Part shown: positions 1-6,431 of the stretch, in pieces | Layout: every line of letters begins with the position of its first letter | Position numbering within the stretch: position 1 is the stretch's first letter | Assembly: GCA_007133875.1 (NCBI GenBank) | Contig: SLLW01000384.1 | Coordinates: 1 to 8,431, forward strand | Direction: 5' to 3' | Origin: Balneolales bacterium | Lineage (GTDB): Bacteria; Bacteroidota; Rhodothermia; Balneolales; Natronogracilivirgulaceae | Length of the DNA stretch: 8,431 bases | The notes under the pieces: generated by a model | Database searches by the model: none | What the model saw: only the letters and a program-made list of their open reading frames with translations | Told to the model about the DNA's origin: nothing | Translations under genes and position numbers: made by a program

Positions 1-48
1 AGGTTTCAAACATAATTAGTTCAATATTGCAAGTTGTCACTTTTTTGG

Positions 49-70
49 ATGGTTCCATAATGGGAACTTT
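49..70 (+). terminator. Weak hairpin followed by T-rich sequence
   Basis: GGTTCC (51-56) can pair with GGAACT (63-68) over a 6-nt loop, with one G-T wobble. A T-rich stretch follows (CTTTGTACCTTGTTTTT). It could end transcription of a gene lying to the left of the window, but the stem is short and the T-run is interrupted. Low confidence. Confidence 0.15.
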
Positions 71-75
71 GTACC

Positions 76-125
76 TTGTTTTTAAATAACGATAACCTGC
101 ATTTGTACCCGTTTAACCCTATAAT
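76..125 (+). promoter_or_regulatory. Candidate promoter region of scpA
   Basis: Two alternatives are visible. TTG (76-78) is followed after 19 nt by TGCATTTG (98-105), one base off the Bacteroidota-type -7 element TAnnTTTG. Alternatively a perfect TATAAT lies at 120-125, but it has no good -35 box 16-18 nt upstream. Either would leave an scpA leader of roughly 35-60 nt. Neither is strong, and no experimental signal is visible. Confidence 0.2.
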
Positions 126-167
126 ACCCGATCCCCCGAACGTCGAAAAAGGACGACAGTAAACCCC

Positions 168-917
168 ATGTATCGCGTACAGTTACAAAATTTTGAAGGC
201 CCTCTCGATCTTTTGCTTTTTTTTATAAAGCGGGATGAACTGGATATCTATGATATTCCGATCTCCTATATTACCGAGCAATTCCTGGAATATATCCGGT
301 TTCTTGATGAACTGGATCTGTCTGTAGCAAGCGAATTTATCTACATGGCCAGCACTCTGATGGCGATAAAGGCACGGATGATGATCCCGACGCCGGAGAC
401 CGAAGAGGAGGAGTTTAGTGAAGATGATCCCCGCTTTGAGCTGGTACAGGCTCTGCTGGAATACAAAAGATATAAGGAGGTTTCGGAAGAGATGGCCTCT
501 TTCGAAAAAAAAGCACGTTTCAGTTATATCCGGGGTTATACCGAACCTGATCAGGTTGAGTCGGAACAGAAAGGGGAAGCCCTTCGTGAAGTCACGCTGC
601 TTGATATCATGGCGGCCTTTAAAAATGTCATGAAAACGGTAGGTGAAGTCCATTTTCATGATGTCCGGCACGATGAAACCGATATTGAAACGCAAGCTAC
701 ATACATAACGGAATACCTCGCAAAGCAGGGAAAAAGCTCTTTTATTCAGATCTGTTCCGGACTTGCATCCCGCGTGGCTGTCATCATCACATTCCTTGCC
801 ATTCTTGAACTTATCAAGGAAAATGATGTAAAACTGATGATTACCGATGACCATACCGAGTTTTACCTGGAACTCTACTCCCCCGACGATCTCGACGATA
901 TTTCTAAAACAAGCTGA
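168..917 (+). CDS. scpA: Segregation and condensation protein A (ScpA kleisin)
   Basis: A 249-residue ScpA kleisin. The kleisin bridges the SMC dimer with ScpB in the bacterial condensin complex that compacts and segregates newly replicated chromosomes; it acts at the nucleoid. The N-terminal signature FEGPLDLLL is at residues 9-17, the helical SMC-neck binding region is roughly 1-75 with FIYMASTLMAIKARMMIP at 57-74, and a Glu-rich linker starts at 77-86. A C-terminal winged-helix segment, about 170-235, should contact the SMC head. Length is normal for the family. The start is fixed by homology, since these proteins begin a few residues before FEGPLDLLL; the only SD-like stretch (AAAGGA) is 14 nt away, which is too far to be convincing. 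The stop lies 5 nt before the next gene, so the two are probably co-transcribed. No scpB is adjacent. Confidence 0.95.
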   Translation: MYRVQLQNFEGPLDLLLFFIKRDELDIYDIPISYITEQFLEYIRFLDELDLSVASEFIYMASTLMAIKARMMIPTPETEEEEFSEDDPRFELVQALLEYKRYKEVSEEMASFEKKARFSYIRGYTEPDQVESEQKGEALREVTLLDIMAAFKNVMKTVGEVHFHDVRHDETDIETQATYITEYLAKQGKSSFIQICSGLASRVAVIITFLAILELIKENDVKLMITDDHTEFYLELYSPDDLDDISKTS

Positions 918-922
918 TATCC

Positions 923-2716
923 ATGCCCTCTTTTATTTGTCAGCCCTCATACGTTTCTCAGAATACCAAGTCAAAATCGACATTTACCGGTCCGGGAACA
1001 CTTCCGGTTTCGATCGGTATTGGCAATGGTTCTGTGAACGTGATCATTCTGTTTCTGGTACTGTTTGTTCATTCGGCCTGTTTCCATGTATCGGAAGGTA
1101 ATTCCCAAAATTTATTGAACATCACCGGAGATTCGCCTGCCGGTTATGTTTCAGAGTCATTTCTTTCCGGGCATCTCCATGTACTTGCTCACGATTCGCT
1201 TGAAGGTCGCGGAACGGGTCAGGAAGGGGCACGCAAAGCCGCCGACTACATCCATGACTTCTACCATTCTGAAACATTCTCTTCGATAGGGGACATGGAG
1301 GTCATCCGGCAACCTTTTACCCTGGAAGGGAGATTCTGGGATGCGGTCACCTATGGACTCTTTCAAATTGATGAAGAGGATACCCTTTATCAATCGCAAA
1401 AAACGATGACCAAAGGCTCGGTTTCGTCTTTTTATCCGCTGATGGATGGGACCGATGAGGTGGAAGGACCTGTTGTTTTTGCCGGTTTTGGCCCTGTTGA
1501 CAGGAATGTGCGGGAGCTCGTATCCCGGTCAGATGAAATGCAGGATGCGTGGGTGATGATTTTTGAGGATAACGCTGACCCTCCGCCCGGGAATACGAGT
1601 TATGGAATCTCCCGGTCTGACCTTGTTCGGAAAATCAGTGGCTATTATGGCGCTGCCGGGGTGATTTTCATCCCGGACTCTGCTCCGGAAGTATGGGAAG
1701 AGAAAGCCGCAGATATGAGCCGCCAACTGGAACGGCCCCTGGCAATACGGAAACAGGGGAGTGTTGGCTTTCGAAACGTCATGTCATCCGGTGGTTTGGC
1801 AGTATCTGTTCATCCTGAAAAAGCCATGAATATGCTCGGCTTATCCGAATTATCCGAACTGGACAGCCTCCGAACGTATTGGAGTGAAGCAGACACACGG
1901 GGGGAACCGGTAAACACGGGGTTCCGGCTAAAAAACAGCCCTGATATCAATTACCGGTCATTTCAGGAAGAGAACGTTGTCACTGTAATTCCGGGTGCTG
2001 ACGAAGAATACCGGGATGAAGTTATTGTGTTATCGGCTCATTATGATCATATGGGCCTGGGTGAGCCGGATGATAGGGATGATATTGTATATAATGGTGC
2101 GGATGATAATGCCAGCGGAACAGCTGTCCTGATGCAGATTGCCGAAGTGTTTGGCAAGGCTTCCGGGAATGGGTACCGGCCGTCACGCACCCTTGTTTTT
2201 CTGCATGCAGCTGCTGAAGAGTGGGGGTTGATTGGGTCACGGTATTATGTCCGCAATCCGATTCATCCCCGTGACCACATTATCGCCAATGTTAATATCG
2301 ACATGGTTGGTTTTATTGATGACAAATATGCTGATGAAGAGCATACCGACTATATCTACATCATTGGGGCGGGACTGCTTTCTTCGACTCTGGGATCGAT
2401 TCTTGATCAAGCCAATCATGCTTCATCGAATCTCATACTGGATCAGAAATACAATGATACCGGGCACCATATGAGGTTATATCGCAGAAGCGATCAATGG
2501 GCGTTCGCAGAACAGGGGATACCGTTTGTCTTTTTTTTCTCGGGGTTGCATGACTATTACCACAAGCCATCAGATACGGTTGACCGGATAGATTATGCAC
2601 TTCTTACTTCCCGGTCCCGATTTGTTACGGAATTTGTCTGGAGGCTGGCTGAAAGCCCGGAACGGCCTGCAGTTGACCGGCAAGAGTGGATTCAGCAGCG
2701 GCAACATACCAGGTAG
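923..2716 (+). CDS. Secreted/lipoprotein M28-family zinc peptidase with PA-like insert
   Basis: A 597-residue M28 metallopeptidase (aminopeptidase or carboxypeptidase type), expected to trim peptides outside the cytoplasm. A hydrophobic stretch at residues 40-52 ending in HSAC (C53) looks like a signal peptide with an imperfect lipobox. A protease-associated-type region lies at about 175-300. The catalytic domain carries the full co-catalytic di-zinc set: H373 and D375 in AHYDH, D394 in GADDNASG, the catalytic/ligand pair E432-E433 in AAEEWG, D460 in NVNIDMVGF and H547 in YHKPSD. It should therefore be active; the substrate cannot be told from sequence. The start is uncertain. ATG 923 lies 5 nt after the scpA stop but gives about 39 residues before the hydrophobic core and has no SD. 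An in-frame GTG at 1034 would start right at the core but lacks both an SD and basic residues. Its 3' end faces ftsY across 43 bp. Confidence 0.9.
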   Translation: MPSFICQPSYVSQNTKSKSTFTGPGTLPVSIGIGNGSVNVIILFLVLFVHSACFHVSEGNSQNLLNITGDSPAGYVSESFLSGHLHVLAHDSLEGRGTGQEGARKAADYIHDFYHSETFSSIGDMEVIRQPFTLEGRFWDAVTYGLFQIDEEDTLYQSQKTMTKGSVSSFYPLMDGTDEVEGPVVFAGFGPVDRNVRELVSRSDEMQDAWVMIFEDNADPPPGNTSYGISRSDLVRKISGYYGAAGVIFIPDSAPEVWEEKAADMSRQLERPLAIRKQGSVGFRNVMSSGGLAVSVHPEKAMNMLGLSELSELDSLRTYWSEADTRGEPVNTGFRLKNSPDINYRSFQEENVVTVIPGADEEYRDEVIVLSAHYDHMGLGEPDDRDDIVYNGADDNASGTAVLMQIAEVFGKASGNGYRPSRTLVFLHAAAEEWGLIGSRYYVRNPIHPRDHIIANVNIDMVGFIDDKYADEEHTDYIYIIGAGLLSSTLGSILDQANHASSNLILDQKYNDTGHHMRLYRRSDQWAFAEQGIPFVFFFSGLHDYYHKPSDTVDRIDYALLTSRSRFVTEFVWRLAESPERPAVDRQEWIQQRQHTR

Positions 2717-2759
2717 CTGTAATGCAAAAACGGCGGATAGCTCAGGTATCAGTCACGAA

Positions 2760-3728
2760 TCATCCGGAGACACGTTTTTCAAAAAGTGCTTCGACAAACC
2801 CGGCCCGGTCAAAGACCTGAAGGTCCTCGATTTTCTCTCCTACACCGATATACTTCACAGGGACAGACATTTCGTGTGAGATGCCGATCACGATTCCCCC
2901 CTTTGCTGTTCCGTCAAGTTTCGTCAGTGCGAGGCCGGTCACATCCACAACTTCGGTAAAAGCTTTCGCTTGCTGCAGTGCATTCTGACCGGTAGAAGCG
3001 TCCAGTACCAGCAAAACCTCATGGGGTGCGCCATCGACCACTTTGCTCATCACACGTTTGATTTTGCCAAGCTCATCCATGAGCGCCCTTCGGTTATGCA
3101 GACGTCCGGCTGTATCCACCAGAACCACATCGGCTCCTTTTGATTTTGCGGATGCAACGGTATCGTAAGCCACTGCGGCCGGATCGGCACCCTGTCCCTG
3201 GCGGATCAGGGGGACATCAGCCCGTTCACTCCAGATTTTAAGCTGCTCCACAGCACCAGCACGAAATGTATCCCCGGCACCAAGCATAACCTTTTTTCCG
3301 GCCAGTTTGTACATGTTGGAGAGTTTGCCGATGGTAGTGGTTTTTCCTACACCATTCACACCAACGACCATGATCACATGGGGTTTCTGCTGCAACTCTG
3401 CATCGAACTCGGCCGGTCGGTTTGGTTCGTTTTCTTTAAGAAGGGAGGCGATCTCTTCCTTGAGGATGGCTTGAAGTTCGTTGCTGCTTATAAATTTATC
3501 TCTTGCTACCCGCTCTTCGATGCGGCGGATCACTTCCAGTGTTGTGTTTACACCTACATCGGATGTAATGAGTATCTCCTCCAGATCATCAAGGACTTCG
3601 TCGTCAACCCTGTCTTTGCCGACCAGTGCTTTTCCCATCTTGTCGAAGAAGCTACTCCGGGTTTTTTCAAGCCCCTGTTGCAGTGACTCTTCTTTTTTTC
3701 CGAAGCCCAGTTTGTCAAACAATCCCAT
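2760..3728 (-). CDS. ftsY: Signal recognition particle receptor FtsY (SRP GTPase)
   Basis: A 322-residue SRP receptor GTPase. It docks ribosome-nascent-chain-Ffh complexes at the inner membrane and, through paired GTP hydrolysis with Ffh, hands membrane proteins to the Sec translocon. The order is an N domain (about 1-110) with the amphipathic membrane-binding start [16 protein letters not shown], then the G domain. G-domain motifs are the P-loop GVNGVGKTT (123-131), DTFRAGA (153-159), DTAGR (205-209), [10 protein letters not shown] (269-278) and [10 protein letters not shown] (295-304). All key residues are present. It lacks the long acidic A domain of E. coli FtsY, which is common outside enterobacteria. 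ATG 3728 is preceded by an A-run rather than an SD. It starts 43 nt after the pgsA-like gene on the same strand, so the two probably share a transcript. Confidence 0.97.
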   Translation of the reverse strand: MGLFDKLGFGKKEESLQQGLEKTRSSFFDKMGKALVGKDRVDDEVLDDLEEILITSDVGVNTTLEVIRRIEERVARDKFISSNELQAILKEEIASLLKENEPNRPAEFDAELQQKPHVIMVVGVNGVGKTTTIGKLSNMYKLAGKKVMLGAGDTFRAGAVEQLKIWSERADVPLIRQGQGADPAAVAYDTVASAKSKGADVVLVDTAGRLHNRRALMDELGKIKRVMSKVVDGAPHEVLLVLDASTGQNALQQAKAFTEVVDVTGLALTKLDGTAKGGIVIGISHEMSVPVKYIGVGEKIEDLQVFDRAGFVEALFEKRVSG

Positions 3729-3771
3729 AGCAGATTTTTTTTTAATTAGATGAACACATTACACCAGGGAC

Positions 3772-4368
3772 TTAATTAAACTCGGCACCTCTTTTCTGAA
3801 TCTGGTAGAAACGGTGTGCATAGGATCCCAGTGAATACAGCAACAAAATAAGGCTTAACAACATTAAAAAATGGATTGTTTGCTCTTTTTGAGGGAAGAA
3901 AAAAGCGACAATCCAGTAGATGGCAAGAACATTCACCGCTACTTTTCCTGATATGACCGACATGGCATATTTCCCTCTTTTTTTCTTGATCAATAGCGAT
4001 CCGGCAAGAATGAGGCTGTCACGAACGATCAACACCACTACAAAAAAAGCCGGTATGATATTGATGATTACACCATACAAAAAGAGGATCAACGCACATA
4101 CCTTATCAGCAAGAGGGTCCGCAATTTTTCCAAATTCGGTTACCTGATTCATTTTTCGGGCGAAATAGCCATCCAGATAATCCGAAATGAAAGCATAAGC
4201 GATGAATGCAACAATGAGCCATGTTGCCTCTTCGCCCGAAGCGTGATGAAGGAAAAGTATGGGTACGGCGATAAGTGCACGTGACAGAGATATTGCATTG
4301 GCAATGGTTAATACTTCATTTTTTACAGGAATTATTTTTCCATCAAGGTGTGTTTTCTCTTCGGTCAC
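3772..4368 (-). CDS. pgsA: CDP-alcohol phosphatidyltransferase (PgsA-like)
   Basis: A 198-residue integral membrane enzyme of the CDP-alcohol phosphatidyltransferase family. It probably makes phosphatidylglycerol phosphate from CDP-diacylglycerol and glycerol-3-phosphate. The family signature D-x2-DG-x2-AR-x8-G-x3-D-x3-D is complete: D63, D66-G67, A70-R71, G80, D84, D88. Several hydrophobic helices are visible, at about 48-62, 90-102, 105-126, 140-158 and 166-182. The start is a GTG: GGAG lies 4 nt upstream, an in-frame TAA lies five codons upstream, and no in-frame ATG occurs before residue 73. The ftsY gene follows on the same strand, which pairs lipid synthesis with membrane-protein targeting. 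PgsA fits best, but other CDP-alcohol acceptors cannot be ruled out by the motif alone. Confidence 0.85.
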   Translation of the reverse strand: MTEEKTHLDGKIIPVKNEVLTIANAISLSRALIAVPILFLHHASGEEATWLIVAFIAYAFISDYLDGYFARKMNQVTEFGKIADPLADKVCALILFLYGVIINIIPAFFVVVLIVRDSLILAGSLLIKKKRGKYAMSVISGKVAVNVLAIYWIVAFFFPQKEQTIHFLMLLSLILLLYSLGSYAHRFYQIQKRGAEFN

Positions 4369-4372
4369 GTTG

Positions 4373-4376
4373 CTCC
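4373..4376 (-). promoter_or_regulatory. Shine-Dalgarno fixing the GTG start of the pgsA-like gene
   Basis: GGAG on the minus strand, within CCGGAGCAAC, lies 4 nt before the GTG at 4368. With the upstream in-frame stop it makes the GTG the only sensible start. Confidence 0.6.
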
Positions 4377-4398
4377 GGGATTATTCAGTATTGCATAT

Positions 4399-4436
4399 AG
4401 TCGGGAATTAGGGTGCTGTATGCGTTCCTCCCGATT
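4399..4436. repeat. Inverted repeat in the pgsA/Nudix divergent region
   Basis: AGTCGGGA (4399-4406) and TCCCGATT (4429-4436) form an 8-bp inverted repeat with one wobble and a 22-nt centre. It lies between two divergent genes, so it may be an operator or a leader hairpin of the pgsA-like transcript. CCGGG-type words are common in this genome segment, so chance is possible. Confidence 0.2.
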
Positions 4437-4464
4437 CTAACTTATATTTCCGGGTATTTCGTTG

Positions 4465-4472
4465 TAAATTTG
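4465..4472 (+). promoter_or_regulatory. Candidate Bacteroidota-type -7 element for the Nudix gene
   Basis: TAAATTTG matches the TAnnTTTG -7 consensus of Bacteroidota housekeeping promoters exactly and would start transcription about 40 nt before the Nudix ATG. No clear TTTG -33 element sits 19-21 nt upstream, so this is only a candidate. Confidence 0.3.
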
Positions 4473-4519
4473 CAGCTACTGCTTATCAAACCCGGCCTCA
4501 TAAAATAAAAATTTATCTG

Positions 4520-5107
4520 ATGAACACGAAAGATACCAGGCATTCGCTGATTGAGAAGCAAATAAGCTCGGAAAAAGTCTTTTCCGGTACGTTGTTGCAT
4601 GTTTATAAGGATCAAGCGGAGTTGCCTGATGGCAGCAGTTCTGTTCGGGAATGGATTGATCACCCGGGTGCATCGGCAGTTTTACCGGTATTTGAATCCG
4701 GAGAGGTACAACTTGTGCGGCAGTTCCGCTATCCGTTGCAAGAGGTTTTTACGGAAGTACCCGCAGGAAAAATTGATCCGGGTGAGGATCCACTGGTTAC
4801 AGCAAAAAGGGAATTGGAGGAGGAGGCTGGTGTTCGTGCAAAAAACTGGACTTCGCTCGGGAAGTTTCATCCGTGTATCGGTTATACAAATGAAATAATC
4901 CATCTCTATCTTGCCTGGGGACTTGAAACGTTCGATAACCATGTAGATGAGGATGAGTTTTTGCATCCGGTCCGCATGCCGTTCCAGGAGGCGCTGAATG
5001 GTGTGGTGAACGGAGAGATCACCGATGGAAAGACCATTACAGCGATTATGAGAGCGGCAAGCTGGTGGAAAACGAATCATCCCTTTCCGCTGGACCTTAA
5101 ACTATAG
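4520..5107 (+). CDS. Nudix hydrolase, ADP-ribose pyrophosphatase type
   Basis: A 195-residue cytoplasmic Nudix hydrolase, probably cleaving ADP-ribose or a related nucleoside-diphosphate sugar to AMP and a sugar phosphate. The Nudix box G-x5-E-x7-RE-U-x-EE-x-G-U is exact: G83, E89, R97-E98-L99, E101-E102, G104-V105. The N-terminal beta-rich region (EWIDHPGASAVLP at about 44-56, QLVRQFRYPL at 64-73, EVPAGKID at 79-86) and the post-box segment HPCIGYTNEI (117-126), with P118 and E125, match the NudF-type layout rather than MutT. The start is preceded by an A/T-rich stretch without an SD. It runs divergently from the pgsA-like gene and converges on the sigma factor gene. NudF-type specificity is inferred from motif spacing, not proven. 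Confidence 0.9.
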   Translation: MNTKDTRHSLIEKQISSEKVFSGTLLHVYKDQAELPDGSSSVREWIDHPGASAVLPVFESGEVQLVRQFRYPLQEVFTEVPAGKIDPGEDPLVTAKRELEEEAGVRAKNWTSLGKFHPCIGYTNEIIHLYLAWGLETFDNHVDEDEFLHPVRMPFQEALNGVVNGEITDGKTITAIMRAASWWKTNHPFPLDLKL

Positions 5108-5120
5108 GTTTATTAAGGAG

Positions 5121-5150
5121 CCTGTTATATCCATTTCCAGAAATAACGGG
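5121..5150. terminator. Hairpin 1 in convergent intergenic region
   Basis: CCTGTTAT (5121-5128) pairs with ATAACGGG (5143-5150): 8 bp including one G-U wobble, with a 14-nt loop. It begins 14 nt after the Nudix stop. No T-run follows on either strand, so it is not a canonical intrinsic terminator; it may act as a transcript-end stabiliser. Its loop and stem resemble hairpin 2 at 5168-5212. Confidence 0.35.
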
Positions 5151-5167
5151 ATAAAGCGACATGATTA

Positions 5168-5212
5168 CACGCTATCCAATGGTGTGTTGTTTCCATGCAC
5201 AGAAATAGCGTG
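5168..5212. terminator. Hairpin 2 in convergent intergenic region
   Basis: CACGCTAT (5168-5175) pairs perfectly with ATAGCGTG (5205-5212) around a 29-nt loop. On the minus strand it begins just after the sigma factor stop codon. It shares TATCCA, TTTCCA and CAGAAATA blocks with hairpin 1 in the same order. No T-run follows. It is likely a bidirectional transcript-end structure between the convergent genes, but the role is inferred. Confidence 0.35.
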
Positions 5213-5215
5213 GCA

Positions 5216-5794
5216 TCAATTATTGAGATAACCGCGTTTTTTTGCGATGTCGCTGATTTTTTCTTTCAATAGATTCCGCCCTCTGTGCAAGCGTGACCGG
5301 ACGGTACCGATCGGAACATCGAGCATATTAGCGATCTCCTCATAGGTAAAATCTTCCACATCACAAAGAAGCAGGGGTGTGCGAAAATCTTCCGGCAGAT
5401 TATCCAGCGCTTTTTTGAAATCATCGTCGTATTCACCGCGGTAGAACTGGGTCTGGAGGTCGGTTGTATCGCTTTGTTCACTCCGGATGGTTTCATAATA
5501 GGTGGCAATCTCATCATAATCCACTTTTGGTGGCTGACGGGAGGCTTTCCTGTAGTTGTTGATATAGGAGTTTTTTACAATTCGATAGAGCCACGCACGT
5601 GCATTGGTACCTTTCTGAAAGCTGCTGAAGAAGCGAAACGCCTTAACGATACTGTCTTGTAGCAGATCCTCGGCATCGTTGGGGTCGGTGGTCAGGCGGA
5701 GCGCATAATTATATGTAGCATCAAGATGTGGTATGATCTCCTCATTAAACTCTTCCTGCTTTTTAAGTTCTTCTGCGGTGAGTTTCGCTGTCAT
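5216..5794 (-). CDS. ECF-type RNA polymerase sigma factor
   Basis: A 192-residue sigma-70 family factor of the ECF (group IV) kind, with only regions 2 and 4. Region 2 spans about 20-87, with DAEDLLQDSIVKAFR at 40-54 (core binding and -10 recognition) and WLYRIVKNSYINNYRK at 68-83. After an acidic linker (about 92-122), region 4 spans about 124-178, with the -35-binding helix-turn-helix YEEIANMLDVPIGTVRSRLHRG at 151-172. The chosen start has GGAG 5 nt upstream; the frame stays open for nine further codons to a TTG, which lacks such a site. It follows the MarR gene by 42 nt and probably shares its transcript. No anti-sigma gene lies in the window. Its targets and inducing signal are unknown. 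Confidence 0.9.
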   Translation of the reverse strand: MTAKLTAEELKKQEEFNEEIIPHLDATYNYALRLTTDPNDAEDLLQDSIVKAFRFFSSFQKGTNARAWLYRIVKNSYINNYRKASRQPPKVDYDEIATYYETIRSEQSDTTDLQTQFYRGEYDDDFKKALDNLPEDFRTPLLLCDVEDFTYEEIANMLDVPIGTVRSRLHRGRNLLKEKISDIAKKRGYLNN

Positions 5795-5799
5795 GGTGT

Positions 5800-5803
5800 C
5801 TCC
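5800..5803 (-). promoter_or_regulatory. Shine-Dalgarno fixing the sigma factor start
   Basis: GGAG on the minus strand lies 5 nt before ATG 5794. It supports this start over the TTG at 5821 that would add nine residues. Confidence 0.65.
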
Positions 5804-5836
5804 AGATTCGTTCTGCTGCAAAATGGGGGATATTGT

Positions 5837-6292
5837 TTATTTATGATTTCGGACTTTTTCCAACAGGCGATTCAGTACATCAACTTCCTCTTCGGTTAAT
5901 ACATCAACAATGCCATCCAGCTGATCATTAAGTTCTTCCAAACGGTCAAGAAGCAAACGTCCTTTTTCCGAGATGGTGATATTCACTTTTCGCCGGTCAT
6001 GATCACATAATTTCCGAACGGCCAGGTTCTCCTTTATCAGCCTGTCAACAATCCGCGTAATATCGGAACGCGCATCAAACATTTGTTCCCGTATGGTACA
6101 ATTACCAACCGGTTCCGGGTATTGCCTATTAAGTATCCGTAGTAAATTGTATTGCTGCAGCGTCAGGTCGTATTCGTTTAACATTCGCTGCATCCTCGAT
6201 ACCACATTATTATAACTATAAAGGATGTTGGCAACGGCCCGGTGACGATTATTACGGAATCTTGCCTGTATTACCTGCTTTTCCAAATTCAT
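5837..6292 (-). CDS. MarR-family winged-helix transcriptional regulator
   Basis: A 151-residue dimeric DNA-binding regulator of the MarR family. Layout: dimerisation helix at about 17-40, LTLQQYNLLRIL at 43-54 beginning the winged helix, recognition helix near SDITRIVDRLIKE (76-88), the wing with DHDRRKVNITISEKG at 97-111 (typical DxR signature), and C-terminal dimer helices at 112-148. AGGAAG lies 8 nt before ATG 6292. A strong promoter lies upstream with a palindrome over its -35 box, which suggests autorepression. The ECF sigma factor gene follows and the thiol-redox pair lies upstream on the same strand. It has two cysteines, C65 and C96; redox sensing is possible but is not shown by position, since the OhrR-type N-terminal Cys is absent. 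The ligand is unknown. Confidence 0.92.
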   Translation of the reverse strand: MNLEKQVIQARFRNNRHRAVANILYSYNNVVSRMQRMLNEYDLTLQQYNLLRILNRQYPEPVGNCTIREQMFDARSDITRIVDRLIKENLAVRKLCDHDRRKVNITISEKGRLLLDRLEELNDQLDGIVDVLTEEEVDVLNRLLEKVRNHK

Positions 6293-6327
6293 AGGCGCTA
6301 CTTCCTGTATGTGATCATTACAGGGAT

Positions 6328-6356
6328 ATTATACTCATTAAAATTACATGTTGCAA
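6328..6356 (-). promoter_or_regulatory. Sigma-70-like promoter of the marR-sigma unit
   Basis: On the minus strand TTGCAA (6351-6356) is followed after exactly 17 nt by a perfect TATAAT (6328-6333). Transcription would start near 6321, giving about a 30-nt leader before ATG 6292 that contains the AGGAAG ribosome site. It is the best-formed promoter in the window. Confidence 0.5.
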
Positions 6357-6358
6357 CA
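6349..6358. promoter_or_regulatory. Palindrome over the -35 box, candidate MarR operator
   Basis: TGTTGCAACA is a perfect 10-bp palindrome whose centre coincides with the TTGCAA -35 element. Short palindromes overlapping their own promoter are typical MarR-family operators, so autorepression is the natural reading. It is inferred from position and symmetry only. Confidence 0.4.
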
Positions 6359-6400
6359 ATAAATGTTTAAACGCATAATGAGCGATTGATTTTCTCTTGT

Positions 6401-6422
6401 TAAAAAGCTGTTCTTAAAGCTT
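6401..6422 (-). terminator. Possible weak terminator after the redoxin gene
   Basis: On the minus strand AAGCT (6422-6418) pairs with AGCTT (6409-6405) over an 8-nt loop, and three more Ts follow the stem. It lies 10 nt past the redoxin stop. The stem is only 5 bp and A/T-rich, so read-through into the MarR gene is plausible. Confidence 0.2.
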
Positions 6423-6431
6423 AAATCATGA

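Noticed and set aside
63..90. GGAACTT word upstream of scpA resembling an ECF sigma -35 element
   Set aside because: No matching -10 element at 15-17 nt spacing, and a 7-base word occurs by chance.
183..854. Long minus-strand open frame opposite scpA
   Set aside because: Antisense shadow of a clear scpA; Cys/Phe/Ile/Arg-rich composition with no motif.
847..1101. Open frame across the scpA/M28 junction, possible frameshifted fusion of the two genes
   Set aside because: ScpA ends naturally at family length, and the peptidase frame carries the signal segment and all catalytic residues. The overlapping frame has no family-like content.
2717..2759. Convergent M28/ftsY gap examined for a terminator
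   Set aside because: No inverted repeat of useful length is visible in these 43 bases.
3731..3745. T/A homopolymer next to the ftsY start as a terminator
   Set aside because: No stem precedes it. It more likely serves as the A-rich SD-less leader of ftsY on the minus strand.
4450..4495. CCGGGT...ACCCGG inverted repeat before the Nudix gene
   Set aside because: Only 6 bp with a 34-nt centre, and CCGG-type words are frequent throughout the window.
4682..5080. Minus-strand frame opposite the Nudix gene
   Set aside because: Antisense shadow; the plus strand has an exact Nudix box.
5795..5821. Nine-codon extension of the sigma factor to a TTG
   Set aside because: The ATG at 5794 has GGAG at ideal spacing; the TTG has none and the extra residues are not sigma-like.
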